NCBI GenBank assembly: GCA_002707155.1
Contig: PAME01000013.1
Location: forward strand, 1-64,000
DNA length: 64,000 bases
Source: Crocinitomicaceae bacterium
Lineage (GTDB): Bacteria; Bacteroidota; Bacteroidia; Flavobacteriales_G; Salibacteraceae
Direction of reading: 5' to 3'
Positions 45,472 to 55,045 of the stretch are shown here, in pieces. Within the stretch, counting starts at the first letter, position 1. Each line of letters opens with the position of its first letter. The translations under genes and the position numbers were made by a program. Under the pieces are notes generated by a model. The model saw only the letters and a list, made by a program, of their open reading frames with translations. It was not told the DNA's origin and searched no databases.

Positions 45472-45479
45472 CAAATGTA
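45472..45479 (-). promoter_or_regulatory. Bacteroidota -7 promoter element (BNR protein gene)
   Basis: TACATTTG on the minus strand, 27 bases before ATG 45444. Confidence 0.5.
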
Positions 45480-45551
45480 GTGAATAGAATACCACTCCTT
45501 TGACCATTAAAAGACAATTAATTAACTCAATAGTTGGCTAGAAATTAGAAC

Positions 45552-47069
45552 CTAGAACGGAGCTTGTTCATCATCGTTCATCTTAGATTTCATTATCATG
45601 CCACCATCTTCATCGAACCCGCTATTGGCTTCCAAGTTACCAAATGCGTCGTCGGCATTAAACTCTTCTCTGTTTGAGAATTTAGCAAGATTACCTTGAA
45701 ACTTGAGTTTTACAGTGTCCAAACTACCGTTTCTGTGCTTTGCAAGAATCAATTCGGCTAAATCATCCGTTGGCAAGCCATCGTCATCCTCCGTAATACC
45801 ATAATACGCCGGTCGATAGATAAACATTACCATATCTGCATCTTGCTCAATCGCTCCAGATTCTCTAAGGTCAGAGAGCATTGGTCGTTTTTCGCCGCCA
45901 CGTGTCTCCACCGCTCTACTCAATTGTGAAAGTGCAATTATTGGAACTCCCAATTCCTTGGCAATACTCTTTATCGATCGAGAGATAGATGAAATTTCTT
46001 GTTCACGATTTCCTTCATTACCGCCCGTAGTCATCAATTGCAAATAGTCAATTATGACCATCTGTATATCGTGTTGCGATTTTAACCTTCTGCACTTTGC
46101 CCTCAATTCAAATATGGATAAAGCTGGAGTATCATCAATAAACAAAGGAGCATCTGCTAATTTCTTGATCTTAGCGTGCAACTGCTGCCATTCGTGATTT
46201 TCCAAGTTGCCTTTTTTCAATTTGTCTTGGGCCAATTCTGTTTCACTAGAAATCAAACGGTTAACCAATTGAGCAGCACTCATTTCTAAGGAAAATACAG
46301 CAACACCTTTTCCAAATTCTACAGCAGTGTTTCTTGCCATCGACAATACAAAAGCAGTTTTACCCATACCCGGTCTAGCGGCAAGCACAACCATATCAGC
46401 TGGCTGAAACCCACTCGTTAATTGATCCAAATCTCTAAATCCAGTTGGTACTCCCGAAACTCCACCTTCTTTTTTAGAAACCTCCTCAATACTTTTAATG
46501 GACAACTGAATTAAATCGGCCATTTTTTGGCTGCTGCCTTTTAAATTTCCTTCAGCAATGCTAAACAAATCTTGTTCTGAACGATTTAGGAGTTCAAAAA
46601 CATCTTGGGTATCGTCATAAGCATCTCGAATAGTCTCGGAAGAAATTCGAATCAATTCTCTTAAAATGTATTTCTGGGCAACAATTCTAGCGTGAAATTC
46701 CACATTGGCAGCGGATGCTACTCTATTGGTGAGCTGAGATATGTAGTATGGACCACCTACAAAATCTAGGTTTCCATTATTTTTTAATTCTTGAGTAACT
46801 GTGAGAATATCAACGGGTTCAGAATTATTAAAGAGCTGTGCAACTGCTTCAAATATTTTTTGATGCGCCTCTTTGTAAAAAGATTCAGGTTTTAGGATAT
46901 CAATTACATCATTCAATGCTTCTTTTTCAAGCATCATTGCTCCTAGGACAGCTTCTTCTAAATCAATGGCTTGCGGCGGCAATTTTCCAGTTTCTAACCC
47001 TTGGAAAACGGGCGGCTTTTTACGCTGCCCTGTGCCTTTATTCTGCATGATTTTTTTAACGCTATCCAT
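45552..47069 (-). CDS. dnaB: replicative DNA helicase DnaB
   Basis: 505 residues. The N-terminal domain (LPPQAIDLEEAVLGAMMLE) is followed by the RecA-like motor: Walker A AARPGMGKTAF, FSLEMSAAQLVNRLI, Walker B VIIDYLQLM, LSQLSRAVETR and the acidic GAIEQDADMVMFI. The hexamer unwinds DNA at the fork with primase. There is no intein or insertion. The C-terminal tail is acidic (DDAFGNLEANSGFDEDGG). The gene is divergent from the BamA-like gene across a 297-base gap. Confidence 0.97.
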   Translation of the reverse strand: MDSVKKIMQNKGTGQRKKPPVFQGLETGKLPPQAIDLEEAVLGAMMLEKEALNDVIDILKPESFYKEAHQKIFEAVAQLFNNSEPVDILTVTQELKNNGNLDFVGGPYYISQLTNRVASAANVEFHARIVAQKYILRELIRISSETIRDAYDDTQDVFELLNRSEQDLFSIAEGNLKGSSQKMADLIQLSIKSIEEVSKKEGGVSGVPTGFRDLDQLTSGFQPADMVVLAARPGMGKTAFVLSMARNTAVEFGKGVAVFSLEMSAAQLVNRLISSETELAQDKLKKGNLENHEWQQLHAKIKKLADAPLFIDDTPALSIFELRAKCRRLKSQHDIQMVIIDYLQLMTTGGNEGNREQEISSISRSIKSIAKELGVPIIALSQLSRAVETRGGEKRPMLSDLRESGAIEQDADMVMFIYRPAYYGITEDDDGLPTDDLAELILAKHRNGSLDTVKLKFQGNLAKFSNREEFNADDAFGNLEANSGFDEDGGMIMKSKMNDDEQAPF

Positions 47070-47366
47070 ATTTACAAAGTAACGGGATTAAACAGAATTG
47101 AAGAAAAAAAAATGCTGCAATTGAACTATTCTTATACAGCTTTAAAAAAGTTTTAAACCGTCTTTTAAACGAGCTTATGAACAATCAAAATGAACCCGAA
47201 AGTTTATTTTTAGTCGAACTAAAATACTTTCAGTCCTTTAGAAATATCGCATTTATGCAAAGTGAGCTGAACTAAATTCTGACTGTCGTGTGCTTATGTA
47301 GTATTGTGCTTCTATTTTTGACTAATATTTTGACACTAGCACCGTTCTAGCATCTATTTTACAGAA
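47070..47366. other. divergent intergenic region between dnaB and BamA-like gene
   Basis: 297 AT-rich bases. One -7 motif (47313-47320) serves the plus-strand gene; no clear TAnnTTTG is seen for dnaB. No further gene or hairpin stands out. Confidence 0.5.
47313..47320 (+). promoter_or_regulatory. Bacteroidota -7 promoter element (BamA-like gene)
   Basis: TATTTTTG, 46 bases before the TTG at 47367. Confidence 0.4.
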
Positions 47367-49112
47367 TTGACAAGACTATTTCTCATATTCATTATTACAA
47401 TTGCTGCGGTCAATCTCTTTGGGCAACAACAAAATAAAATATCCTATCAAGTTTATTGGTCGGATAACGAACCCTCTAAAAAAATAAAGAAGAACGATAA
47501 CGGTAAAAATCTAACGGCAAAAGAATTTGAAATTCAGAAAGAACGATTATTCGGCAAATTATCTGCTGAAGGATATATTGCCAGCGAAATTCTAAAATTT
47601 GATTCCTCTTCTACTCCTTGGATTATTGAAGTTGCAATAGGAAAGCAGTTTGAATGGAAAAATTTGAAGGCTGGAAATGCAGAAGAAGGAATGTTGAGCA
47701 AAATTGGCTTTAGGGATAAAATTTATCAAAACAGACCTATGTCCTCTTCTAATGTTGAGGATCTTTTTGGTAAGGTTATCGATTATTACGAAAACAATGG
47801 TTACCCATTTGCATCCATTCAATTCGACTCCGTACGGGTAAAAAATCAGAAAATTGAGGCGCAACTGAAAATTGACAAATCCGTTGAAATAACTATTGAC
47901 ACCGTCATTATTACAGGGACAGCTAAAATTAGTAATCGTTATTTGAGCAATTACCTTGGAATCAAATCGGGAGATTTATACAATGAGAAATTAATTCGAG
48001 ACATTCCGATCCGAATCAAAGAACTTGCTTTTACGGATGAATATAGAACCGCAGAAGTTGAATTTGGCATTGAAGTCAACTCCACTAAATTGTACGTTTA
48101 TGTAAACCATAAAAAAGCAAATGATTTTAATGGAATTATTGGTTTTATGCCCGATGAGAATACGGGGGAATTACTCATTACTGGAGACATTGAACTGAAA
48201 CTTCAAAATGCAATTGGCAAAGGTGAAGTTGTTGATGTTAGCTGGAAAAAACTTCAAACTCAAACCCAAGATCTAAAAGCCAGAATTCAGTATCCGTTTT
48301 TATTTGATACCCCAATCGGAGTCGATGCTTCCTTACACATTTATAGAAGAGATACCACTTTTAGCACCGTAACTACTGACTTAGGCATTCAATATATATT
48401 TAGAGGAGGCGATTATGTTAAAGTGTTTTGGGAGCAGGAACAATCTAATTTGATTTCTACCTTCGATTTGGACATTGCCACCGAGCTTCCAGAATATGCC
48501 GATGTAGTGATAAATTCCTTTGGGTTTGGGAGCAAAATAGAAGAATTGGATTACAGGTTAAACCCAACCAGAGGATTTGATATAGTAGGTCAGGTTGGCT
48601 TTGGAAACAAAGAAATCAGACAAAACCCCTCTATCAACCCCGTTTTATACGATTCACTTGCATTAAAAAGTACACGAACAAAAGGACAAGTTACTGCTCG
48701 GTATTTTATCCCATTTTTTAATCGGCATACTTTTATGATTGGAAATCAGTCTGGGATTTTAGTAAACGATAACTTATTTACAAATGAATTATTCAGAATT
48801 GGTGGGCTTAAAACCTTACGAGGGTTTGATGAAGAGTCAATATTCGCAAGCAGCTATTCTATTTTTACCTTAGAGTACCGTTTTATACTTGAAGAAAACT
48901 CTTACTTCAGTGTTTTTTATGATCAAGGTTGGTATGAAAATCAGAGTTCCACAACATTTATTACCGACACTCCCTTTGGTTTTGGAACGGGAATTACCTT
49001 CGATACTAAGATTGGCATTTTCTCAATTTCTTATGCTTTAGGGAAACAATTCTCAAACCCTATACTTTTCAGAGCAGCAAAAATTCATTTTGGATTTGTG
49101 AACTTTTTCTAA
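47367..49112 (+). CDS. BamA/TamA-family outer-membrane protein
   Basis: 581 residues. TTG at 47367 gives a good signal peptide (LFLIFIITIAAVNLFGQ). Residues about 25-230 form POTRA-like units (VEDLFGKVIDYYENNGYPFA, VEITIDTVIITGTAKIS...YLSNYLGI). The rest is a 16-strand-type beta-barrel with GGLKTLRGFDEESIFAS, the RGF-type motif of the lid loop in Omp85 proteins, and a terminal Phe. With about two POTRA units it is shorter than BamA (800 residues) and fits TamA-like members; tamB lies 8 kb away. The partner is inferred, not shown. Confidence 0.82.
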   Translation: MTRLFLIFIITIAAVNLFGQQQNKISYQVYWSDNEPSKKIKKNDNGKNLTAKEFEIQKERLFGKLSAEGYIASEILKFDSSSTPWIIEVAIGKQFEWKNLKAGNAEEGMLSKIGFRDKIYQNRPMSSSNVEDLFGKVIDYYENNGYPFASIQFDSVRVKNQKIEAQLKIDKSVEITIDTVIITGTAKISNRYLSNYLGIKSGDLYNEKLIRDIPIRIKELAFTDEYRTAEVEFGIEVNSTKLYVYVNHKKANDFNGIIGFMPDENTGELLITGDIELKLQNAIGKGEVVDVSWKKLQTQTQDLKARIQYPFLFDTPIGVDASLHIYRRDTTFSTVTTDLGIQYIFRGGDYVKVFWEQEQSNLISTFDLDIATELPEYADVVINSFGFGSKIEELDYRLNPTRGFDIVGQVGFGNKEIRQNPSINPVLYDSLALKSTRTKGQVTARYFIPFFNRHTFMIGNQSGILVNDNLFTNELFRIGGLKTLRGFDEESIFASSYSIFTLEYRFILEENSYFSVFYDQGWYENQSSTTFITDTPFGFGTGITFDTKIGIFSISYALGKQFSNPILFRAAKIHFGFVNFF

Positions 49113-49134
49113 ATCTAAAACCATAACGAACCAT

Positions 49135-49142
49135 TACCTTTG
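49135..49142 (+). promoter_or_regulatory. Bacteroidota -7 promoter element (GWxTD gene)
   Basis: TACCTTTG, 4 bases before ATG 49147, so it would leave almost no leader. Confidence 0.4.
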
Positions 49143-49146
49143 TCGC

Positions 49147-50421
49147 ATGCGTTTAATTCGCCATTTGGGTATACTTATTTTCATAAGTTGGTTAGTAAGC
49201 TCTTGCACCACTACCCAAAATATGAGCAAATATAATTTTGCCAAGTTGTATCAAGGATCGGAGCTTGTAATTAAGCCTAAGTTCATTGTCTTTCATAAAA
49301 CAGAAAGTCTTTCTGAAGTTCATTTTCAAGTGCTTAGCAATGGATTGTTGTACAACAAACCTGAAAATTTAGAAGACTATTCGGCCAAACTAAAATTCAT
49401 GTATTTGCTCTACGAGTCGTTTACTTCAACTACGATAATTGATTCTTCATCCTTTGTGATTTCTGATATAAACAACCAAAAAGCAACCAAGTCCATTACG
49501 GGTATGTTTGAAATAAAAGCGCAATACCCCAAGCGTTATATTCTTAGAATAATCGTCAAGGATTTAAACCGAAACATTGAAGAAGAGCAGCTTATTCAGA
49601 TTGACAAAACCTCTCGACAAAACAGGCAGAATTACTTCATGCAGAATGTAAAAACTAATCAACCCATAGCATCCTATCAAACCAACAGCAATACAGCAAT
49701 AAAAATTACGCATAACGACAAAATGATTAAGCGCCTTGTTGTAAAGTACTACGATAGAGAGTTTCCGCTATCTCCTCCTCCATTTATAAGCCATAACGCA
49801 AAAAGATTTGACTTTGAACCCGACAGTTTCTTTTATGTTACGCTTGATCAAAATAGTTCCTTTGAAACTAATTTTACAAGAGAGGGATTGTATCATATTC
49901 AGTCCGATTCATCCGCAACCGAAGGACTAACTATTATGAGAGTGGACAAATACTTTCCTGCTATTAAAAAACACGAGGATATGTTGCCTTCGCTGCGGTT
50001 TATTAGTACCAACAAGGAATACAAATCCATATCAGAGGCAGAAGACCCTCAAGATGCTGTTGATGAATTTTGGCTGGACAGAACTTCTAGCCCTGACAAG
50101 TCAAGAGAACTGATTCGCAATTACTACAGTCGAATTGAAAATTCAAATGAATTCTTCACTTCTCACGTTCCCGGCTGGAAAAGTGATAGAGGCTTAGTCT
50201 ATGTTGTATTTGGTCCTCCAGATAATATTTACCGCTCCGTTTCTGGCGAAAGTTGGATTTATGGAAACAGCAAATCTCAACCCAATTTAACTTTTAATTT
50301 TACCAAAACCTTCAACCCGTTTAGCGACAATGATTTTAGGCTAAAAAGAAGCCCAGAATACAAGTCGTTTTGGTATAACGCGGTCGACACTTGGAGACAA
50401 GGAAGAGTTTATAGCTATTAA
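49147..50421 (+). CDS. GWxTD-domain lipoprotein
   Basis: 424 residues. Lipoprotein signal (ISWLVSSC, Cys about 20), a middle beta-rich region, then the GWxTD domain: FWLDRTSSP, SRELIRNYYSRIENSNEFF, and VPGWKSDRGLVYVVFGPPDNIYR, where the motif reads GWKSD. GWxTD proteins are a common envelope family in Bacteroidota with no settled biochemical role. It ends 1 base before rlmB and begins a five-gene run (rlmB, purE and two outer-membrane proteins). Confidence 0.85.
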   Translation: MRLIRHLGILIFISWLVSSCTTTQNMSKYNFAKLYQGSELVIKPKFIVFHKTESLSEVHFQVLSNGLLYNKPENLEDYSAKLKFMYLLYESFTSTTIIDSSSFVISDINNQKATKSITGMFEIKAQYPKRYILRIIVKDLNRNIEEEQLIQIDKTSRQNRQNYFMQNVKTNQPIASYQTNSNTAIKITHNDKMIKRLVVKYYDREFPLSPPPFISHNAKRFDFEPDSFFYVTLDQNSSFETNFTREGLYHIQSDSSATEGLTIMRVDKYFPAIKKHEDMLPSLRFISTNKEYKSISEAEDPQDAVDEFWLDRTSSPDKSRELIRNYYSRIENSNEFFTSHVPGWKSDRGLVYVVFGPPDNIYRSVSGESWIYGNSKSQPNLTFNFTKTFNPFSDNDFRLKRSPEYKSFWYNAVDTWRQGRVYSY

Positions 50422-50422
50422 G

Positions 50423-51172
50423 ATGCAAGAAGAAGAAAACGACAATCTAATTTACGGTATACACCCTGTTAAAGAGGCAATTTTAACTGGAAAAGTCATT
50501 GACAAGCTCTTAGTCCAAACAGGATTAAAAGGAGAAAATGCTACCGAATTAAAGCGCATGGCAAGAAAAGCAGGCGTTGTGCTTAAAGAAGTGCCAGCAG
50601 AAAAGTTATTTCGGCTAACGCCAAAAAACCATCAAGGTTTTGTGGGCTTTGTGTCACCAATAGAAAATGGTTCTATAGAAGAAATACTCCCCAAATTAAT
50701 AGAGAAAGGCGTTGTACCTAGAATCTTAATTCTTGATGGAATTACGGATGTCAGAAATTTTGGATCCATAGTAAGAACTGCTGAGTGCATGGGAGTTAAT
50801 GCAATTGTGTTGCCGGCAAGAAACTCTGTTCCAATTAATGCTGACGTCGTAAAAACTTCTGCTGGAGCAATATTCAATTTACCCATTTGTAAAGAGATTC
50901 ACTTTGGAAGCACCATTGAGTTTATTCAAAGTTGTGGTGTGAAATTGGTGGCGAGCACCGAGCAGGCTAAAGACACTATTTACCAAACAGATCTTACTGG
51001 ACCTATTGCAATAATAATGGGAGATGAAGGCGCCGGCGTTCATACCAAAACACTAGAAAAAGTAAACCATGTGGCTAAAATTCCAATGGGTGGAAAAGTG
51101 GCTTCACTAAATGTAGCAGTAGCAGCTGGAATGATTTTATCGGAGGTAGAACGTCAACAAAATTTCAAATAA
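50423..51172 (+). CDS. rlmB: 23S rRNA (guanosine-2'-O-)-methyltransferase RlmB
   Basis: SPOUT methyltransferase forming Gm2251 in the P loop of 23S rRNA. 249 residues; N-terminal ribosome-binding domain ([11 protein letters not shown]), then motifs [24 protein letters not shown] and [20 protein letters not shown]. Starts 1 base after the GWxTD gene and ends 2 bases before purE, so the run is one operon. Confidence 0.94.
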   Translation: MQEEENDNLIYGIHPVKEAILTGKVIDKLLVQTGLKGENATELKRMARKAGVVLKEVPAEKLFRLTPKNHQGFVGFVSPIENGSIEEILPKLIEKGVVPRILILDGITDVRNFGSIVRTAECMGVNAIVLPARNSVPINADVVKTSAGAIFNLPICKEIHFGSTIEFIQSCGVKLVASTEQAKDTIYQTDLTGPIAIIMGDEGAGVHTKTLEKVNHVAKIPMGGKVASLNVAVAAGMILSEVERQQNFK

Positions 51173-51174
51173 AT

Positions 51175-51675
51175 ATGGAAGACACGATGGGTAAAGTAGG
51201 AATTATTATGGGAAGTAAAAGTGACTTGCCTGTAATGCAGGATGCTGCAGACGTTTTAAAAGAATTGGGTGTAGCTTATGAAATTACAGTGGTATCAGCA
51301 CATCGCACGCCCGAAAGAATGTTCGACTACGCCAAGGAAGCTTACGGAAGAGGAATTAAAGTAATTATTGCTGGAGCAGGAGGAGCTGCTCATTTGCCTG
51401 GAATGACTGCATCATTAACATCATTGCCGGTAATTGGAGTTCCAATAAAGTCCAGCAATTCAATTGATGGTTGGGACAGCATATTGTCCATCTTACAAAT
51501 GCCAAATGGCATTCCTGTGGCAACCGTAGCGCTTAACGGAGCTAAAAATGCGGGTATTCTTGCTGCTCAAATGATTGGAGCGCATCACCCAAATGTTTAT
51601 CAGAATGTTGAAGATTTTAAAGCGAAACTAAAGACTAAGGTTTTGGATTCAGCAAAAGAGCTGGAATCGAAGTAA
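51175..51675 (+). CDS. purE: N5-carboxyaminoimidazole ribonucleotide mutase PurE
   Basis: Moves the carboxyl group of N5-CAIR to C4 in purine synthesis. 166 residues. Class I motifs: [18 protein letters not shown] (catalytic His), and [12 protein letters not shown]. The usual partner purK is not next to it here, so N5-CAIR synthase must be encoded elsewhere. The start at 51175 adds three residues before MGKVGII; the ATG at 51187 is an alternative. Confidence 0.95.
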   Translation: MEDTMGKVGIIMGSKSDLPVMQDAADVLKELGVAYEITVVSAHRTPERMFDYAKEAYGRGIKVIIAGAGGAAHLPGMTASLTSLPVIGVPIKSSNSIDGWDSILSILQMPNGIPVATVALNGAKNAGILAAQMIGAHHPNVYQNVEDFKAKLKTKVLDSAKELESK

Positions 51676-51728
51676 TAGCTTAACCCAAACGAAACATTAA
51701 GTTGAAAGCATTTTCCTACTTTTCAAAA

Positions 51729-52559
51729 ATGAAAAATCCTTTGTGGGCAGGATGTTTGTTTTTATTGGTTACATCAACTTTATCCGCCTCAAACAATAAT
51801 TATCCGATAGGCTCCCGAGCCTCTGCAATGGGCAACGCATCGAGCACCTTCGAGAATGTTTTTGCGAATTTCCATAATCAAGCTGGCCTTGCCGGCGTTA
51901 ATCGTTTTGGAGTTGGAATAGCCTACAAAAACAATTTTCTTTTGCGCGAAACGGGCCTAAAATCTGCCGCATTAGCCATTCCAATAAAATCGGTTGGTGT
52001 TATTGGAGTAAACGTTTCTTCTTTTGGATTTGATCAATATGCGGAGAATAAATACGGCCTTGCTTTTGCAAAAAAGTTTGGAAAAGTAATCTCAATGGGC
52101 TTGCAGCTTGATTACATGCAAACGCGATTCACGGAACCTTATGGAAGTAAAGGTGTGCTTTTTGGCCAATTTGGCATTCGCGGGCAACTAACTGAAGAAT
52201 TGGCTATTGGAGTCCATGTTTATAACCCAACAAGAACTAACCTAGATAAGAACTTAAACGATAGAGTGCCTACCATTCTTAAATCTGGAATCAGCTATGC
52301 ATTTAATGAGCGACTAATAACCGTATTTGAAATCGAAAAAGATTTAGAATCTAAAATGAATTTGAAAGCTGGAGCAGAATATGGCATACATGAAAAATTT
52401 GACCTACGTTTTGGCGTAAATAGTTTACAACGAAAAATTTCATTTGGCGCTGGTATTAACTTAGATGATTGGGAAATTGACTTAGCCTCAGAATATCATC
52501 AAGCTTTAGGCTTTGTGCCTAATATGTCTATTCGGTGGCAAATCAAACGCAATGATTAA
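51729..52559 (+). CDS. PorV/PorQ-like outer-membrane barrel protein
   Basis: 276 residues from ATG 51729; a TTG nine codons earlier is possible. Signal peptide (LFLLVTSTLSAS), then PIGSRASAMGNASSTFENVFANFHNQAGLA, the opening shared by PorV/PorQ and FadL-related barrel proteins in Bacteroidota, followed by regular amphipathic strands to the end. PorV-like proteins shuttle cargo in the T9SS, but many relatives have other roles and this one is shorter than PorV. Its last 8 bases overlap the next gene. Confidence 0.7.
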   Translation: MKNPLWAGCLFLLVTSTLSASNNNYPIGSRASAMGNASSTFENVFANFHNQAGLAGVNRFGVGIAYKNNFLLRETGLKSAALAIPIKSVGVIGVNVSSFGFDQYAENKYGLAFAKKFGKVISMGLQLDYMQTRFTEPYGSKGVLFGQFGIRGQLTEELAIGVHVYNPTRTNLDKNLNDRVPTILKSGISYAFNERLITVFEIEKDLESKMNLKAGAEYGIHEKFDLRFGVNSLQRKISFGAGINLDDWEIDLASEYHQALGFVPNMSIRWQIKRND

Positions 52560-54660
52560 TTTGAGGAAGCTCATACTGATTATTGCTTGTTCAATTGGCT
52601 CATTCATGGGCTTTTCCCAGGATCAAAAAACGGATAAAGAATCCACTAAAATAATTGAAGATAGGATTGAATACTTAATGCAATCCTTAGAAGCGGAAGA
52701 GGTCGACTTAACTACACTATTTGATCAGCTTTACTTTTATTTGGAAAATCCTATTAACCTGAACGATGCGACAAAAGAAGAGTTAATTGACCTTCAATTA
52801 TTGAACGATTTTCAGATTCAGGCTCTACTCTACTATCAATCAAAAAACAAAGGGTTTGCAAGTGTTTATGAGTTACGAACTATTGACGGGTTTGACCCCG
52901 ATATTATTCAACAAATCCTTCCTTTTATTACTGTTGTTCCCATTGAATCGAAAAGAAAAATTCGTCCAAAAAATGTGCTAAAATATGGAAGAGACGAGCT
53001 TATCGTGCGTCATATAAGAACATTACCTGCTTCTATAGGGTATGAAACGATTAGCGATTCAGCACAAGCAGAAAATCCAAATGCAAAATACCTAGGCAGT
53101 CCTGATAGAGTTTATGCCAGGTACCGATTTAGATACAGTAAAACGATAAGTGCAGGAATAACCGGCGAAAAAGATCCAGGAGAAGAGTTTGCTCGAGGAA
53201 GTCAACAAAATGGATTTGATTTTTATTCAGCGCACTTGTTCCTGCAAAATATAGGGCCAGTAGATAAATTGGCAATAGGAGATTACCAATTACAAATGGG
53301 ACAAGGTCTGACCGTATGGTCGGGGTTTGGGTTCAGAAAATCGCCTACCCAAACGGTAAATATTAAACGGTATGCTCAACAAATTAGGCCCTATACTTCA
53401 ACCGATGAAAACCTTTTTCTGCGCGGGGCTGCTGCAGTATTGGGTAGCGATAAAATCAAAGTAACCATAGCCTATTCTCAAAAACAAATTGATGGAAATC
53501 TAAATCTGCAATTAGATACCTTAACTGGGGAAGAAACCGTTAGCTTTAGTTCTTTTCAAGCAAGTGGAATGCACCGTTTACCGTCTGAACTTGAAGATAA
53601 AGACGCTATTGAGGAAAGAATTCTGGCTGGACGATTAGGAGTAGATTTGAAAGGCACTCAAATTGGTGTTTTGGGTATTCAATCCGAATACGATCAACCC
53701 CTAGATAGGACGCTTTCTTATTATCAGTTCCACGAATTTGAAGGAAATAAACTTACCAATATTGGGGTTGACTATCAATGGACGCTTGGTAAGTTTCATT
53801 TTTTTGGAGAAACAGCTCAAAGTATTGGCGGTGGAAACGCAACTTTAAATGGAGTCTTAATGAATTTAGATAGCCGACTAAAATTGAGCGTTTTACAGCG
53901 CTACTATGCAAAAGACTATCGCTCTCAATACGCAAATGCATTTGGAGAAAAAAATGGAGTGCTAAACGAAAACGGGGTCTATTTTGGTGTAGAAATGTAT
54001 CCTGTTAAGAAGGTGATTATTAATGCTTTTTACGACCTTTATTCTTTTCCATGGCTTTCCTTTCGAGCAGATGCTCCTTCTGGTGGACAAGAGTTTAGCG
54101 GACAATTAACCATAAAGCCAAAAAGAGGTCAAGAAATCCTTTTACTCTATCGACACGAAGCAAAAGAAAGAAATGCGTCGATAGAAAATCCAGTAGCCAA
54201 TATCCTTACTGATGAAAAATCGAGTCGATACCGTTTTCAATACAGCACTAATATTACCAAGTGGGTTGGGTTTAGAACGCGTGTCGAATTTCGGCAATTT
54301 GAGCATGCTCCAGAAAGTTTAAGCGTTGGTTACTTATACTACAATGACCTTTACTTTAACATGCTCGATGATAAATTGACCTTAAAAATTCGATATGCAT
54401 TATTTGATGCTCCAGATTATAATGCTAGACTGTATGCCTATGAGCACGATTTGCTCTATCAATTTAGTGTTCCCGCTTATTACCTCACAGGAAGCAGGAT
54501 TTATGGCGTAGTTCGTTATAAAATTTCGGACGGATTAACACTAAATTTCAAGGTTGGCCAAACCTTCTTAGCCGATAGAGATTATTTTGGAAGCGGTAAA
54601 GATTTGATAGAAAATCGGACTCGAACCGAGCTTAAAAGTCAATTAATCTGGAAGTTTTGA
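52552..54660 (+). CDS. helix-hairpin-helix protein with outer-membrane barrel
   Basis: 702 residues from ATG 52552. Signal peptide (ILIIACSIGSFMGFSQ), a charged helix, then two helix-hairpin-helix units at about 60-125 (NPINLNDATKEELIDLQLL, FASVYELRTIDGFDPD), as in ComEA. The rest (about 150-702) is a run of amphipathic strands ending in the terminal aromatic LIWKF, a beta barrel. HhH motifs usually bind DNA without sequence preference, so a surface or pore protein that engages DNA is possible, but HhH can also bind protein. I know of similar Bacteroidota proteins without a defined function. Confidence 0.72.
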   Translation: MINLRKLILIIACSIGSFMGFSQDQKTDKESTKIIEDRIEYLMQSLEAEEVDLTTLFDQLYFYLENPINLNDATKEELIDLQLLNDFQIQALLYYQSKNKGFASVYELRTIDGFDPDIIQQILPFITVVPIESKRKIRPKNVLKYGRDELIVRHIRTLPASIGYETISDSAQAENPNAKYLGSPDRVYARYRFRYSKTISAGITGEKDPGEEFARGSQQNGFDFYSAHLFLQNIGPVDKLAIGDYQLQMGQGLTVWSGFGFRKSPTQTVNIKRYAQQIRPYTSTDENLFLRGAAAVLGSDKIKVTIAYSQKQIDGNLNLQLDTLTGEETVSFSSFQASGMHRLPSELEDKDAIEERILAGRLGVDLKGTQIGVLGIQSEYDQPLDRTLSYYQFHEFEGNKLTNIGVDYQWTLGKFHFFGETAQSIGGGNATLNGVLMNLDSRLKLSVLQRYYAKDYRSQYANAFGEKNGVLNENGVYFGVEMYPVKKVIINAFYDLYSFPWLSFRADAPSGGQEFSGQLTIKPKRGQEILLLYRHEAKERNASIENPVANILTDEKSSRYRFQYSTNITKWVGFRTRVEFRQFEHAPESLSVGYLYYNDLYFNMLDDKLTLKIRYALFDAPDYNARLYAYEHDLLYQFSVPAYYLTGSRIYGVVRYKISDGLTLNFKVGQTFLADRDYFGSGKDLIENRTRTELKSQLIWKF

Positions 54661-54662
54661 GT

Positions 54663-54687
54663 AAAAAAAAGCCCTTTTAACAAAGGG
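54663..54687 (-). terminator. Rho-independent terminator (minus strand)
   Basis: On the minus strand CCCTTT-loop-AAAGGG (54672-54677 with 54682-54687) is followed by eight T (A run 54663-54670). It ends the 75-residue lipoprotein gene. Confidence 0.8.
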
Positions 54688-54714
54688 ATTTCAGCATTAT
54701 TTTAAGCGCTCTAA

Positions 54715-54942
54715 TTATATAGAACACTCTGTTTTGAATTCAAAATCTCCAGATCCAGTAGTGTTATCCAACAAATCACATGCTGTTTCAGAAGTTTTCT
54801 TTGTTCCTTTAACTACTGTTGTGTTAGAAGTCGTTCCTCCATCTGGATCCGTTGTAACGCAAGTACAATCGTAATCCTTCGTACAAGAAGACATTCCGAA
54901 AAATAATACTCCTGCAGCTGCTACAAGTCCTAATTTTTTCAT
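54715..54942 (-). CDS. small cysteine lipoprotein, CxC type
   Basis: 75 residues. Signal peptide MKKLGLVAAAGVLFFGMSSC with lipobox Cys, then TKDYDCTCV, a Gly/Thr-rich linker, TACDLL and terminal TECSI. Four Cys after the lipid Cys, as in the 7318 copy, allow two disulfides. The signal peptide and first ten residues closely resemble the copies at 57266 and 57668. It is the only member downstream of the MauE-thioredoxin gene, and it has its own -7 element and terminator. Function unknown. Confidence 0.85.
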   Translation of the reverse strand: MKKLGLVAAAGVLFFGMSSCTKDYDCTCVTTDPDGGTTSNTTVVKGTKKTSETACDLLDNTTGSGDFEFKTECSI

Positions 54943-54965
54943 TTTACTATTTTTTTAATTCCATA

Positions 54966-54973
54966 CAATAATA
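54966..54973 (-). promoter_or_regulatory. possible -7 element (75-residue lipoprotein)
   Basis: TATTATTG on the minus strand, one mismatch from TAnnTTTG. The same octamer precedes the 57668 copy. Confidence 0.35.
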
Positions 54974-55045
54974 AAAGAAATCTTTCTAAAACAGAAAAAT
55001 ATACTGTAATTAAGGGCATTACACCAAACTCATCCGCGGAATACC

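Noticed and set aside
45552..47069. Intein in DnaB
   Set aside because: The frame is continuous at normal length and the P-loop region is uninterrupted.
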